Below, in pieces: positions 55,150 through 64,000 of a stretch of DNA of 64,000 bases. The stretch spans positions 1,554,419-1,618,418 of the forward strand of contig NZ_CP043653.1 in NCBI RefSeq assembly GCF_014217685.1, written 5' to 3'. Below the pieces are notes generated by a model, which worked only from the letters and a program-made list of their open reading frames with translations, had not been told where the DNA came from and did no database searches. The DNA is from Glaciihabitans sp. INWT7. GTDB lineage: Bacteria; Actinomycetota; Actinomycetes; Actinomycetales; Microbacteriaceae. Position numbers and translations under genes: made by a program. Numbering within the stretch: position 1 is the stretch's first letter; each line of letters starts with the position of its first letter.

Positions 55150-55990
55150 CCATCCGTCACTGACTGTCCTCGGGGAAGGGCGCCGCGGCGATTCGTGACG
55201 GCTCGGCCACACTCGGTCGCTGGGCGGGGTCACCGCGCGGGCCGACGGCTCGACCACGCTCGGCCGCCAGCGGGTCACCGTGCGGGCGTCATCCGCTAGA
55301 AACTGTTCTCCGGTGGGCCCTTCGCCGCATTCGGTGACGGGTGGGTCACTCGCGGTCACTGGCGAGGGTCACCGCGGCGGAGTCATCCGTCACAAACTGT
55401 TCGCCGGTGGGCTCCACGCCGCATTCGGTGACGGGTCGGTCGGGCCCGGTCTCCGGTAGGCGCATCATGCGGGAGTCATCCGTCACAGACTACCCTCTGG
55501 GTTGCCCTTCGCGACGATTGGCGACGGGTCTGTCGCGGGGTCAGCGCTCACCCTACGCGGGCGACAACCGTGAAAGGGTCCGTCGCGGAGCCCGTTCCCC
55601 GCCACGCCTGTCGGATGGGCCGAGGTTCGCTCCCGTATCCCAGGCCCGCCCGTGCAGAGTGATTCGTTACTGGCTGGATCGCGGCAGGTCCCCTCGCGCG
55701 GTGCCCGAGATTCCCAGCTGCAGCGACGCCCTCAAACCCATCCGTCGGCAAAGGTCTTTAGAGCATGGTTTTCCCGCGCAAAGTGACGGACGAGCCGAGC
55801 GGTCAGCTGCGGCGAGATAAGCGAAGACGCGCAATTCGTCGGGAAAAGTCCTCTGAGTAGGGCTATCCCGCGTAAATTGACGGACGAGCCTCGCGGTGCG
55901 CTGCGGCTGGGTGCGCGAGAACCCCTGATCCGTCGCAACCTGCACCGAAGCCGGCTTTTCGCGTCCATTTTTGACGGGCGGTGAGCGGTG
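55150..55990. repeat. Tandem array of about 94-bp hairpin units, non-coding
   Basis: The 1.08-kb gap between convergent pgl and rbpA holds diverged tandem repeats. Seven units show the motif ATCCGTC (55152, 55291, 55385, 55478, 55740, 55834 as ATTCGTC, 55928; the second reads ATCCGCT) followed exactly 44 nt later by its inverse TGACGG (55196, 55335, 55429, 55522 as CGACGG, 55784, 55878, 55972). Unit spacing is 94, 93, 94 and 94 nt between neighbours; the 139- and 262-nt jumps hide further decayed units, and a 47-nt half period is seen near 55196-55290. Each unit can form a hairpin with a CCGTC/GACGG stem. Stops occur in all frames I checked and no gene is supported. Bases 55991-56145 hold nothing I recognise. 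Confidence 0.85.
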
Positions 55991-56145
55991 AGGGGATGCG
56001 GCCGGGTGCTCTCGCCACCCCGGCGGCATCCGTGGCTCACAGGTTTCGTACGCAACCGGCGGGCGGGAGTCGACACAAAGCGGCGACCGTTAGACAGCAA
56101 CGGGATCTCGTCGATCCCCACCACCTGCGGGACCCCGCGCGAATG

Positions 56146-56511
56146 CTACTGGGGCGTGAGGCGACCGCGACGCGCGCGGAGCTGCTCGAGCGCCTCGTCG
56201 AGGAGCGTTGCCGCTTCCTCTTCGGTGCGGCGCTCTTTCACGTAGGCGAGATGAGTCTTGTAGGGCTCGACCTTGACCACCGACGGAGGATTCTCCTTGT
56301 CACGACCCGCGGGAAGGCCGCAGTTCGGGCAATCGAGAGTGTTGGGGATCTCCTCTGGCTCGATCGTCGCCAAGAAGTGGGGGCTCAACTCGTGTCCATT
56401 TGCACACCAGTAGAAGACCTGGAGACGCTCCGCGTGGAATCCACGGTCCTGCTCGCCCATCGGACCTGCTCCCACGCGGGAACCACGAATAGCGCTGCCA
56501 CCTGAAGCCAT
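56146..56511 (-). CDS. rbpA: RNA polymerase-binding protein RbpA
   Basis: A 121-residue actinobacterial transcription factor that binds RNA polymerase and the principal sigma factor and helps open promoters. The order is an N-terminal tail with the RGSRVG basic motif, the core domain with CANGH (Cys36, His40) and CPNC (Cys61, Cys64), a zinc-binding form as in Streptomyces, the basic linker, and the sigma-interacting helix KTHLAYVKERRTEEEAATLLDEAL. AGGAGA precedes ATG 56511. It lies 11 nt after secG on the same strand. Confidence 0.95.
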   Translation of the reverse strand: MASGGSAIRGSRVGAGPMGEQDRGFHAERLQVFYWCANGHELSPHFLATIEPEEIPNTLDCPNCGLPAGRDKENPPSVVKVEPYKTHLAYVKERRTEEEAATLLDEALEQLRARRGRLTPQ

Positions 56512-56522
56512 GGGTACGTCTC

Positions 56523-56774
56523 CTAGCCAGTTACGTCGAACTTGGTGATCAGACCGAGCACGATGATCGATGCGACCCAGATCAGCGCGAGAATCAGCGT
56601 GATGCGGTTGAGGTTTCGTTCCGCGACTCCGGATGCTCCGAGGTTGCTGGTCACTCCGCCACCGAACATGTCGGACAACCCGCCGCCGCGACCGCGGTGC
56701 AGCAGGATGAGGAGGGTCAGCAGGAGGCTCGTGATGCCGAGCACCACCTGCAGGATGACCTGAAGAATTTCCAC
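56523..56774 (-). CDS. secG: Preprotein translocase subunit SecG
   Basis: An 83-residue inner-membrane subunit of SecYEG with two predicted helices (about 2-23 and 57-77) flanking the short cytosolic loop LLHRGRGGGLSDMFGGGV, the SecG signature. The start is GTG 56774 with AAAGG 9 nt upstream. It follows tpiA on the same strand as in many actinobacteria, but has its own -10 TATACT and is followed by rbpA. Confidence 0.94.
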   Translation of the reverse strand: MEILQVILQVVLGITSLLLTLLILLHRGRGGGLSDMFGGGVTSNLGASGVAERNLNRITLILALIWVASIIVLGLITKFDVTG

Positions 56775-56821
56775 GAACAGCCTTTCTGGGGCGCGCCGAT
56801 GAGGTCTATCGGGCGCGGTTT

Positions 56822-56827
56822 AGTATA
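56822..56827 (-). promoter_or_regulatory. -10 element of secG-rbpA
   Basis: TATACT on the minus strand (within AAGTTATACTAAACC), about 47 nt before the secG GTG, in the gap after tpiA. A good match to the housekeeping -10 consensus. Confidence 0.6.
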
Positions 56828-56872
56828 ACTTGCCGAAACGGTCGGCGACGAAACCGCCGAGCCGAGCCGAGC

Positions 56873-57658
56873 TCAGGTGCCGACGTGCTTCTGGAACTGC
56901 GCGATGCTCGAGAACTCGGCAAGATCGAGGCTCGCTCCCCCGACCAGCGCGCCATCCACATTCGGCTCTCGCATAAAACCCGCGATGTTCGAGGCCTTGA
57001 CGGACCCGCCATAGAGGATGCGAGTGGCGGATGCCGCCTCCTCGCCGATCAGCTCGGTCAGAGTCGCCCGCAGCTGGGCCGCTACCTGCTCCGCCTGCGC
57101 GGGAGTCGCCGCTTGACCCGAGCCGATCGCCCAGACCGGCTCGTACGCCACGACGATGTTCGCTCCGGTCTTCACCGACGCAAGAGCCGCGCGCAGCTGG
57201 GCGACAGGAACCGCGCTCGGCCCGTGCTTCTCGAGGTCTTCTGCGGTCTCGCCGACACACAGCACGGGAACGAGCCCGTGAGCGATCGCCGCAGCGACCT
57301 TCGCCGCGAGTTCTTCATCTGTCTCGTGATGCAGCGTGCGTCGCTCGGAATGCCCGACGATGACGTACTCGCAATCCAGCGCCTTCAGGAAGGCGCCCGA
57401 GATCTCGCCGGTGTAGGCGCCGGAGTCGTGGGCCGATACATCCTGCCCACCGAACTTGAGGGATAGCTTGTCAGCCGAGATGAGGGTCTGCACCGAGCGG
57501 AGGTCGGTGAACGGCGGGAATATGGCAACCTCGACGGTGCCGTAGTCGAGCTTCGCGTCCTTGAGGCTCCAGGCGAGCTTCTGCACAAACGCGATGGACT
57601 GCAGGTGGTCGAGATTCATCTTCCAGTTGCCGGCGATGAAGGGGGTACGAGTGGTCAT
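56873..57658 (-). CDS. tpiA: Triose-phosphate isomerase
   Basis: A 261-residue TIM-barrel enzyme interconverting dihydroxyacetone phosphate and glyceraldehyde-3-phosphate. Active-site residues are Lys13 (AGNWKMN), His103 (IVGHSERR) and Glu173 (AYEPVWAIG), and the phosphate loop GGSVKASN is present. ATG 57658 overlaps the pgk stop by 4 nt (ATGA) with GGATGG upstream; an in-frame ATG at 57670 is an alternative. Third gene of the gap-pgk-tpiA operon. Confidence 0.97.
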   Translation of the reverse strand: MTTRTPFIAGNWKMNLDHLQSIAFVQKLAWSLKDAKLDYGTVEVAIFPPFTDLRSVQTLISADKLSLKFGGQDVSAHDSGAYTGEISGAFLKALDCEYVIVGHSERRTLHHETDEELAAKVAAAIAHGLVPVLCVGETAEDLEKHGPSAVPVAQLRAALASVKTGANIVVAYEPVWAIGSGQAATPAQAEQVAAQLRATLTELIGEEAASATRILYGGSVKASNIAGFMREPNVDGALVGGASLDLAEFSSIAQFQKHVGT

Positions 57659-58875
57659 GCTGCTGTCCATCCCAAAACTTCGAGGCCCGGAAGGCTCTTG
57701 CCCTCCAGGAATTCCAGGCTCGCGCCTCCGCCGGTGGAGATGTGCCCGAACTGGTCATCCGTGAACCCGAGAGCCCGCACCGCTGCGGCGGAGTCTCCCC
57801 CGCCCACGACTGACAGGCCGTCCACCTCGGTGAGCGCCTGTGCGACGGTCTTGGTACCCGCGGCGAACGGGGCGAGTTCGAACACGCCCATCGGACCGTT
57901 CCAGAAGACCGTCTTCGACTCGCGGATGACTTCCGCGAAGCGAGCAGCGGTCTCCGGACCGATGTCCAGCCCGAGGCCGGACTCTGCCCACGGGGAGCCT
58001 TCGATGTCGTCGGCCGGTCGCACCTGGTGTTCCGCGTCGGCGCCGAACTTCGATGCCACCACGACATCCGTCGGGAGCACGATCTCGACACCGAGTTCCT
58101 GGGCCTTCGCGAGGTAGCCCTGCACGACCTCGAGCTGATCGATCTCGAGTAGGCTCGCGCCGACCTTGTGCCCTTGGGCGGCGAGGAAAGTGAAGAGCAT
58201 GCCTCCGCCGATGAGGAGGGAGTCGACCCTCGGCAGCAGATGTGCGATCACACCGAGCTTGTCCGAGACCTTTGAGCCGCCGAGCACCACCGCGTAGGGC
58301 TTACTCGGGTTCTCGGTGAGGCGATCGAGCACGTCGAGCTCGGTCGCGATCAGGGTGCCCGCCGCGCTAGGAAGGAGCTCGGCGAGTTCGTAGACGCTCG
58401 CCTGCTTGCGGTGCACGACCCCGAAACCGTCCGAGACGAAGGCGTCGCCGAAGGCAGCGAGCCTGCTCGCGAACTCTCGACGCTCATCCGCGCTCTTGGC
58501 CGTCTCCCCCGCGTTGAAACGCAGGTTCTCGAGCAGCGCCACATCGCCGTCGGCCAGGCCGGCAACGGCCTCCGTTGCGGAACTGCCCACGGTGTCCGAG
58601 GCGAAGGTCACGGGCTTGCCGAGAAGCTCACTGAGCCGCTGGGCCACGGGAGCGAGGCTGTACTTCTCATCCGGGGCACCCTCGGGGCGGCCCAGATGGG
58701 ACACCACGACCACACGTGCACCGGCGTGGATGAGCAGGTTCAGTGTGGGCAGCGAGGCGCGGATACGGCCATCGTCCGTGATCTGGGTGCCCTTGAGGGG
58801 CACGTTCAGATCACAACGGACGATGACCGTCCTGCCCGCAAGCGAACCGAGTGAATCGATCGTGCGGAGGGTCAT
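57655..58875 (-). CDS. pgk: Phosphoglycerate kinase
   Basis: A 406-residue two-domain kinase making ATP from 1,3-bisphosphoglycerate. The N-domain has VIVRCDLNVPLKGTQITDDGRI and VVSHLGRPEGAPDEKYSL, the hinge region follows AVVLGGSKVSDKLGVI, and the nucleotide site has FWNGPMGVFE and VVGGGDSAAAV, with STGGGASLEFLEGKSLPG at the C-terminus. It starts 9 nt after gap and overlaps tpiA. Length is normal. Confidence 0.97.
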   Translation of the reverse strand: MTLRTIDSLGSLAGRTVIVRCDLNVPLKGTQITDDGRIRASLPTLNLLIHAGARVVVVSHLGRPEGAPDEKYSLAPVAQRLSELLGKPVTFASDTVGSSATEAVAGLADGDVALLENLRFNAGETAKSADERREFASRLAAFGDAFVSDGFGVVHRKQASVYELAELLPSAAGTLIATELDVLDRLTENPSKPYAVVLGGSKVSDKLGVIAHLLPRVDSLLIGGGMLFTFLAAQGHKVGASLLEIDQLEVVQGYLAKAQELGVEIVLPTDVVVASKFGADAEHQVRPADDIEGSPWAESGLGLDIGPETAARFAEVIRESKTVFWNGPMGVFELAPFAAGTKTVAQALTEVDGLSVVGGGDSAAAVRALGFTDDQFGHISTGGGASLEFLEGKSLPGLEVLGWTAA

Positions 58876-58884
58876 CCGTCAGCC

Positions 58885-60646
<1,762 letters not shown>

Positions 60647-60710
60647 AGTGTGATCTCCTTTTCTTAGTCCCGTCGGCGCTTCAGATTCGCGGCGATCCGG
60701 GTCTGTTTTC

Positions 60711-60716
60711 AGTCTA
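60711..60716 (-). promoter_or_regulatory. -10 element of sodA
   Basis: TAGACT on the minus strand, 64 nt before the sodA ATG in the 157-nt whiA-sodA gap. The implied leader is about 58 nt. Confidence 0.45.
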
Positions 60717-60803
60717 CCCGGCTGGGCGAGGGCACCCATCGGATGCTTGCCTCCCGGTCAGGTCGCGTTCAGAACCTGTTCAGGACACGACCGCGCCGAC
60801 CGC

Positions 60804-61784
60804 TCACGCGTCTTCGTAATCGGGGGGCAAGTTCGCGTCGGTGCCGGGGATCCCCAGGTCGACGGCACGCTTGTCGGCCATGGCCAGGAGCCGCCGGATG
60901 CGACCGGCGACGGCGTCCTTCGTCATCGGCGGATCAGCGTGGTGTCCGAGTTCGTCGAGGCTGGAATCACGGAAGCGCAACCGCAGGTCGCCTGCATACC
61001 GCAGATGCTCCGGCACGTTGCCGTCGAGGATCTCCAGGGCGCGCTCCACGCGGGCGCAGGCCGCAACCGCCGCCTGAGCGGATCGCCGCAGGTTCGCATC
61101 GTCGAAGTTGACGAGCCGGTTGGCGGTGGCACGCACCTCGCGGCGCTGTCGCAGCTCTTCCCAGTTGAGCACGGTCGAATGCGCGCCCATGTGCACCAGC
61201 ATCGCGCTGATGGCTTCGCCGTCGCGGATCACCACCCGATGGACCCCGCGCACCTCGCGTGCCTTCGCGGCGATCTTCAGTCGCCCCGCGGCTCCGACGA
61301 GAGCCATTGCGGACTCGTTCCCCGGGCAGGTGATCTCGAGGGCGGCCGAGCGACCCGGATCGGTGAGTGACCCGTGCGCGAGGAACGCGCCACGCCAGAC
61401 GGCCGCGAGTTCCTCACGACTGCCCGTGGTGAGCTTGTTGGGCAGTCCGCGGATCGGCCTGCGACGGGCATCCAACAGTCCGGTCTGGCGCGCGAGCGTC
61501 TCTCCCCCGTCGAGCACTCGCACGAGGTAGTGGCTCGTGCGGCGCAGTCCGGAGGCCGAGATCACGGAGATCTCGCTCTTCACGCCGTAGAGCTCGGCGA
61601 GGTCCTTGCGCACACGCCGGGCGAGCTGGGCTGTATCGAGTTCCGACTCGACCGCGATGCGTCCCGAGATCAGGTGCAGCCCTCCGGAGAACCGCAGGAT
61701 GGTCGCCAGTTCCGCGGCACGAACCGTGGTCTTGCTGACCTCGATGCGGGCGAGTTCGTCTTTAACGTCGGCGGTGAGAGCCAA
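60804..61784 (-). CDS. whiA: Sporulation-type regulator WhiA
   Basis: A 326-residue DNA-binding protein with an N-terminal degenerate LAGLIDADG homing-endonuclease-like domain (about 90-215) and a C-terminal helix-turn-helix (about 225-315, [18 protein letters not shown]...[12 protein letters not shown]). In Streptomyces it works with WhiB in sporulation septation; in non-sporulating actinobacteria it is linked to cell division. The start is TTG 61784 with AAAGGAAA upstream. Downstream of rapZ by 106 nt. The yvcK/glmR gene usually found between rapZ and whiA is absent here. Confidence 0.95.
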   Translation of the reverse strand: MALTADVKDELARIEVSKTTVRAAELATILRFSGGLHLISGRIAVESELDTAQLARRVRKDLAELYGVKSEISVISASGLRRTSHYLVRVLDGGETLARQTGLLDARRRPIRGLPNKLTTGSREELAAVWRGAFLAHGSLTDPGRSAALEITCPGNESAMALVGAAGRLKIAAKAREVRGVHRVVIRDGEAISAMLVHMGAHSTVLNWEELRQRREVRATANRLVNFDDANLRRSAQAAVAACARVERALEILDGNVPEHLRYAGDLRLRFRDSSLDELGHHADPPMTKDAVAGRIRRLLAMADKRAVDLGIPGTDANLPPDYEDA

Positions 61785-61890
61785 TCCGATTTCCTTTGCT
61801 TTCCGTTATTCGAGGATGGCGTGTTCGGTTCCCGCGGGATTCAGCCGGGACGGAGCCATCGAAGTCGTGATGCGAGCTTGAGCCCGAGGG

Positions 61891-62796
61891 CTACTCGCGT
61901 CCGAGGTCGCGATGCTTGATGCTGACGGCCACTCCCGGTTGTTCACGCAGCAGCGCGGCCAGGCGCTGAACGACGGCCACCGACCGGTGCTTTCCCCCCG
62001 TGCATCCAATGGCGATCGTAGCGTGTCTCTTGTTCTCGCGCTGGTAGCCGGCGAGCACCGGGGCGAGTGCGAGCACGTACTGATCGATGAATTGCTGCGC
62101 GCCCTCCCGCGAGAGCACATAGTCGCTCACCTGTGTGTCGAGCCCGCTGAGAGTACGAAGGGCCGGAACCCAGAACGGGTTCGGGAGGAACCGCATGTCG
62201 GCCACGAGATCGGCGTCTGTCGGCAACCCGTACTTGTAACCGAAGCTCAGCACTGTCAGCTGGAGTCCGGGAGTGTCGGCGCTCGAGAAAGTGTCCGAGA
62301 TCTTGGTCGCGAGCTGGTGGATGTTGAGATCGGAGGTGTCGACGATGATGTCGCTCGACTCGCGGAGCCCGAGCATCCGTTGGCGCTCGGCGCCGATTCC
62401 GTCGAGCAAGGTGCCATCGCCCTGCAGCGGATGCGGGCGCCGCACCTGCTCGAAGCGGCGCACGAGCGCGGCATCCGTCGCTTCGAGGAACAGGACTCGA
62501 ACGGGAGTCGCTTCGCGAAGTGCTTCTACGGTCTCTTCGAGGTCTGCGAAGAGCTTGCCTCCTCGCACGTCGACGATTGCAGCGACCTTGGGGAGATTGT
62601 TTCCCGCCTTGCCCGCGAGTTCCACGAGCGGACGCAACATCTGCGGCGGCAGATTGTCCACCACGTACCAGCCGAGGTCCTCGAGCGCGTTCCCCACAGT
62701 GGAGCGGCCCGCACCGGACATGCCGGTGACGATGAGCACCTCCTGGTGCTGTTCGGCTTGGCGGTAGCTGTCCCCGGTCATCGCGTGGTCACGCAT
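61891..62796 (-). CDS. rapZ: RNase adapter/nucleotide-binding protein RapZ (YvcJ)
   Basis: A 301-residue P-loop protein. Walker A GMSGAGRST is at 25-33, the DNLPP segment at about 48-52, the RRTHPL-like motif appears as RRPHPLQGDG, and the C-terminal domain has FGYKYGLPTDADLVADMRFLPNP and IGCTGGKHRSVAVVQRL. In E. coli it controls glmS through small RNAs; in Gram-positives (YvcJ) it binds nucleotides and its role is less clear. ATG 62796 has AGGAG 4 nt upstream; a second in-frame ATG lies at 62781. Part of the uvrC-rapZ-whiA group. Confidence 0.95.
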   Translation of the reverse strand: MRDHAMTGDSYRQAEQHQEVLIVTGMSGAGRSTVGNALEDLGWYVVDNLPPQMLRPLVELAGKAGNNLPKVAAIVDVRGGKLFADLEETVEALREATPVRVLFLEATDAALVRRFEQVRRPHPLQGDGTLLDGIGAERQRMLGLRESSDIIVDTSDLNIHQLATKISDTFSSADTPGLQLTVLSFGYKYGLPTDADLVADMRFLPNPFWVPALRTLSGLDTQVSDYVLSREGAQQFIDQYVLALAPVLAGYQRENKRHATIAIGCTGGKHRSVAVVQRLAALLREQPGVAVSIKHRDLGRE

Positions 62797-62839
62797 TCAC
62801 TCCTGTGCGGTTGCCTGAGCGTCAAGCCTACCGACCAAC

Positions 62840-64000
62840 TCACTCCCGGAGTTTTTCGAAGATCGTCTGGGCGATCACATTGCCGACTCCCTTGACCTCG
62901 GAGATCGCTTCCGGCTGGGCGGCGCGGAGCTGGGTCACGGAGCCGAAGTGGCGGAGCAGTTCCTTGACCCGGGCCGGACCGAGCCCGGGAATCTCAGACA
63001 GCACCGAGCCGACATCTCGCTTGCGCCGCTGGCGTTGATACGTGATCGCGAAGCGGTGAGCCTCGTCGCGGATGCGCTGGATCAGGAAGAGAGCGTCACT
63101 GTTGCGCGGAAGGATCACCGGGTAGTCGTTGCCCGGCAGCCAGATCTCCTCGAGTCGTTTGGCGATGCCGCACAGCGCGATCCCGGTGATGCCCGCGTCC
63201 TCAAGGGCACGGGCGGCGGCGGCGACCTGTGGTTGCCCGCCATCGACGATGAGCAGGTTGGGACGGTAGGCGAAACGCGGACGCGCCGGATTGGGGCCCG
63301 CCTCTGTACTCTCGGCGATCCCTGTTCCTTCGGCAGTCCCTGTTCCTTCGGCGATCCCTGTTCCTTCGGCGGTCCCTGTGCCCACGGCCTGACTCAGGGC
63401 CTCGGCCACGGCGGCCGCCGGATCGTCATCGAGGTGCGCGAGCCGACGGGACAGGGTCTGGTAGATCGATTCCGTGTCGTCGGTGGACTCCGGGATGCTG
63501 AAGCGGCGGTACTGGTCTTTGCGCGGCAGCCCGTCTTCGAAGACGACCATGGAGGCGACGATGTTGGTGCCGCTCAAGTGGGAGACGTCGTAGCATTCCA
63601 TGCGAAGCGGCGCATCATCCATCCCCAGCGCCTGCTGGATATCGGCCAGAGCCTGCGACCGGGCCACGAAGTCGCCGCTTCGACGCGTCTTGTAGAGGAT
63701 CAGGGCATTGCGGGCGTTGGTCGCGACGGTGAGGGCGAGTGCGGCGAGCTCGCCGCGCTGGGCGACACGGATGACCACTTTGCCGCTGCCCACACCGCGC
63801 TCCGACCGCAGTTCGGTGAGCCAGGTCTCGAGCTCCGCAGCATCATCAGGTAATTCCGGCACGACGACGAGCCGTGGCGGATCGAGTTCGTCGTAGGCGT
63901 TGTGCACGACGGTCTCGACGAGTTCGTCCAGCTCCAGATCCAGTTCCTTGTCGACGACCCAACTGCGCACACCACGGATGCGGCCACCACGCACCGTGAA
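62840..64000 (-). CDS. uvrC: UvrC, excision nuclease subunit (5' end outside window)
   Basis: C-terminal part (387 codons) of the nuclease that makes both incisions in nucleotide excision repair with UvrA and UvrB. Seen here: the stretch after the UVR motif, then the RNase H-like 5'-incision domain with Asp in [11 protein letters not shown] and [10 protein letters not shown] and the His/Asp region [10 protein letters not shown], and the C-terminal double helix-hairpin-helix ([33 protein letters not shown]). The GIY-YIG domain lies beyond the right edge. A minisatellite-coded loop of GTG(T/I)AE repeats interrupts the RNase H-like domain before VDGG. It ends 43 nt before rapZ. Confidence 0.96.
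   Translation of the reverse strand, partial: FTVRGGRIRGVRSWVVDKELDLELDELVETVVHNAYDELDPPRLVVVPELPDDAAELETWLTELRSERGVGSGKVVIRVAQRGELAALALTVATNARNALILYKTRRSGDFVARSQALADIQQALGMDDAPLRMECYDVSHLSGTNIVASMVVFEDGLPRKDQYRRFSIPESTDDTESIYQTLSRRLAHLDDDPAAAVAEALSQAVGTGTAEGTGIAEGTGTAEGTGIAESTEAGPNPARPRFAYRPNLLIVDGGQPQVAAAARALEDAGITGIALCGIAKRLEEIWLPGNDYPVILPRNSDALFLIQRIRDEAHRFAITYQRQRRKRDVGSVLSEIPGLGPARVKELLRHFGSVTQLRAAQPEAISEVKGVGNVIAQTIFEKLRE
63317..63388 (-). repeat. 18-bp minisatellite within uvrC
   Basis: Four tandem 18-nt units (63317-63334, 63335-63352, 63353-63370, 63371-63388); the first three are nearly identical and the fourth is diverged. They encode Gly-Thr-Gly-(Thr/Ile)-Ala-Glu hexapeptides in a surface loop of the UvrC RNase H-like domain. 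The unit length keeps the frame. Confidence 0.92.

Noticed and set aside
55341-55820. An open frame of 159 codons on the plus strand inside the repeat array
   Set aside because: No ribosome-binding site, arginine/proline/serine-rich low-complexity peptide typical of GC-rich non-coding DNA, and the frame runs through repeats whose unit length (94) is not a multiple of three.
55150-55990. A CRISPR array
   Set aside because: Units are diverged along their whole length, no identical 25-40-bp repeat alternates with unique spacers, and no cas gene is present.

Overview
The window is high-GC actinobacterial DNA, most likely from a member of the Microbacteriaceae. The evidence is the block uvrC-rapZ-whiA-sodA-gap-pgk-tpiA-secG-rbpA facing tkt-tal-pgi-zwf-opcA-pgl, the suf/ctaA/ctaB neighbourhood, the actinobacteria-only proteins RbpA, OpcA, WhiA and DUF3099, and copies of a palindromic 'tctcgatacg...ctcgacca' repeat that I associate with this family. 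No rRNA, tRNA, IS element, prophage or CRISPR array was seen. The window is a chromosomal core segment with accessory genes mostly in the first half.

Layout. 1-10 kb: ABC drug/lipid exporter ATPase (cut by the window edge), a degenerate SGNH-GAF fusion, a sedolisin protease, an SRPBCC protein, a two-component system, and a GT39/polyprenol-phosphate-mannose synthase/GtrA trio for envelope glycosylation. 10-16 kb: the SOS mutasome imuA'-imuB-dnaE2 with a LexA box inside its promoter. 16-31 kb: GH6 glycosidase, SDR, DEAD-type helicase, GlsB-like protein, active SGNH hydrolase, acyl desaturase, D,D-carboxypeptidase, TrmH methyltransferase, sirtuin, phosphatase, GT4 transferase, alpha/beta hydrolase, trehalose synthase and an exonuclease. 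31-40 kb: L31 type B, ABC ATPase, the divergent glgM/glgC pair, serB, fabG, DUF3099-SURF1 operon, ABC-F protein and bioY. 40-47 kb: sufBD-Rieske-sufC-sufT operon, ctaA and ctaB. 47-55 kb: the pentose phosphate operon. 55-56.1 kb: a non-coding tandem array of about 94-bp hairpin units. 56-64 kb: rbpA, secG, lower glycolysis, sodA, whiA, rapZ and the 3' part of uvrC.

How it works together. The right half is central carbon metabolism: tkt/tal/pgi/zwf/opcA/pgl convert glucose-6-phosphate through the oxidative and non-oxidative pentose phosphate pathway, and gap/pgk/tpiA run the triose part of glycolysis. glgC, glgM and treS link glucose phosphate to alpha-glucan and trehalose. suf builds Fe-S clusters, while ctaA, ctaB and SURF1 serve the aa3 oxidase.

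Most notable: (1) the 94-bp hairpin array between pgl and rbpA, with two inverted motifs always exactly 44 nt apart in seven units; (2) a family palindromic repeat inserted in frame in dnaE2, a second copy that supplies the stop codon of the SURF1 gene, and a possible remnant forming the zwf leader; (3) ten genes whose -10 hexamer ends 6-7 nt before the start codon, implying leaderless mRNAs; (4) a pseudo-SGNH domain fused to GAF; (5) an apparent AUC start codon for ctaA; (6) in-frame minisatellites in imuA' and uvrC. Terminators and promoters were read by eye only.
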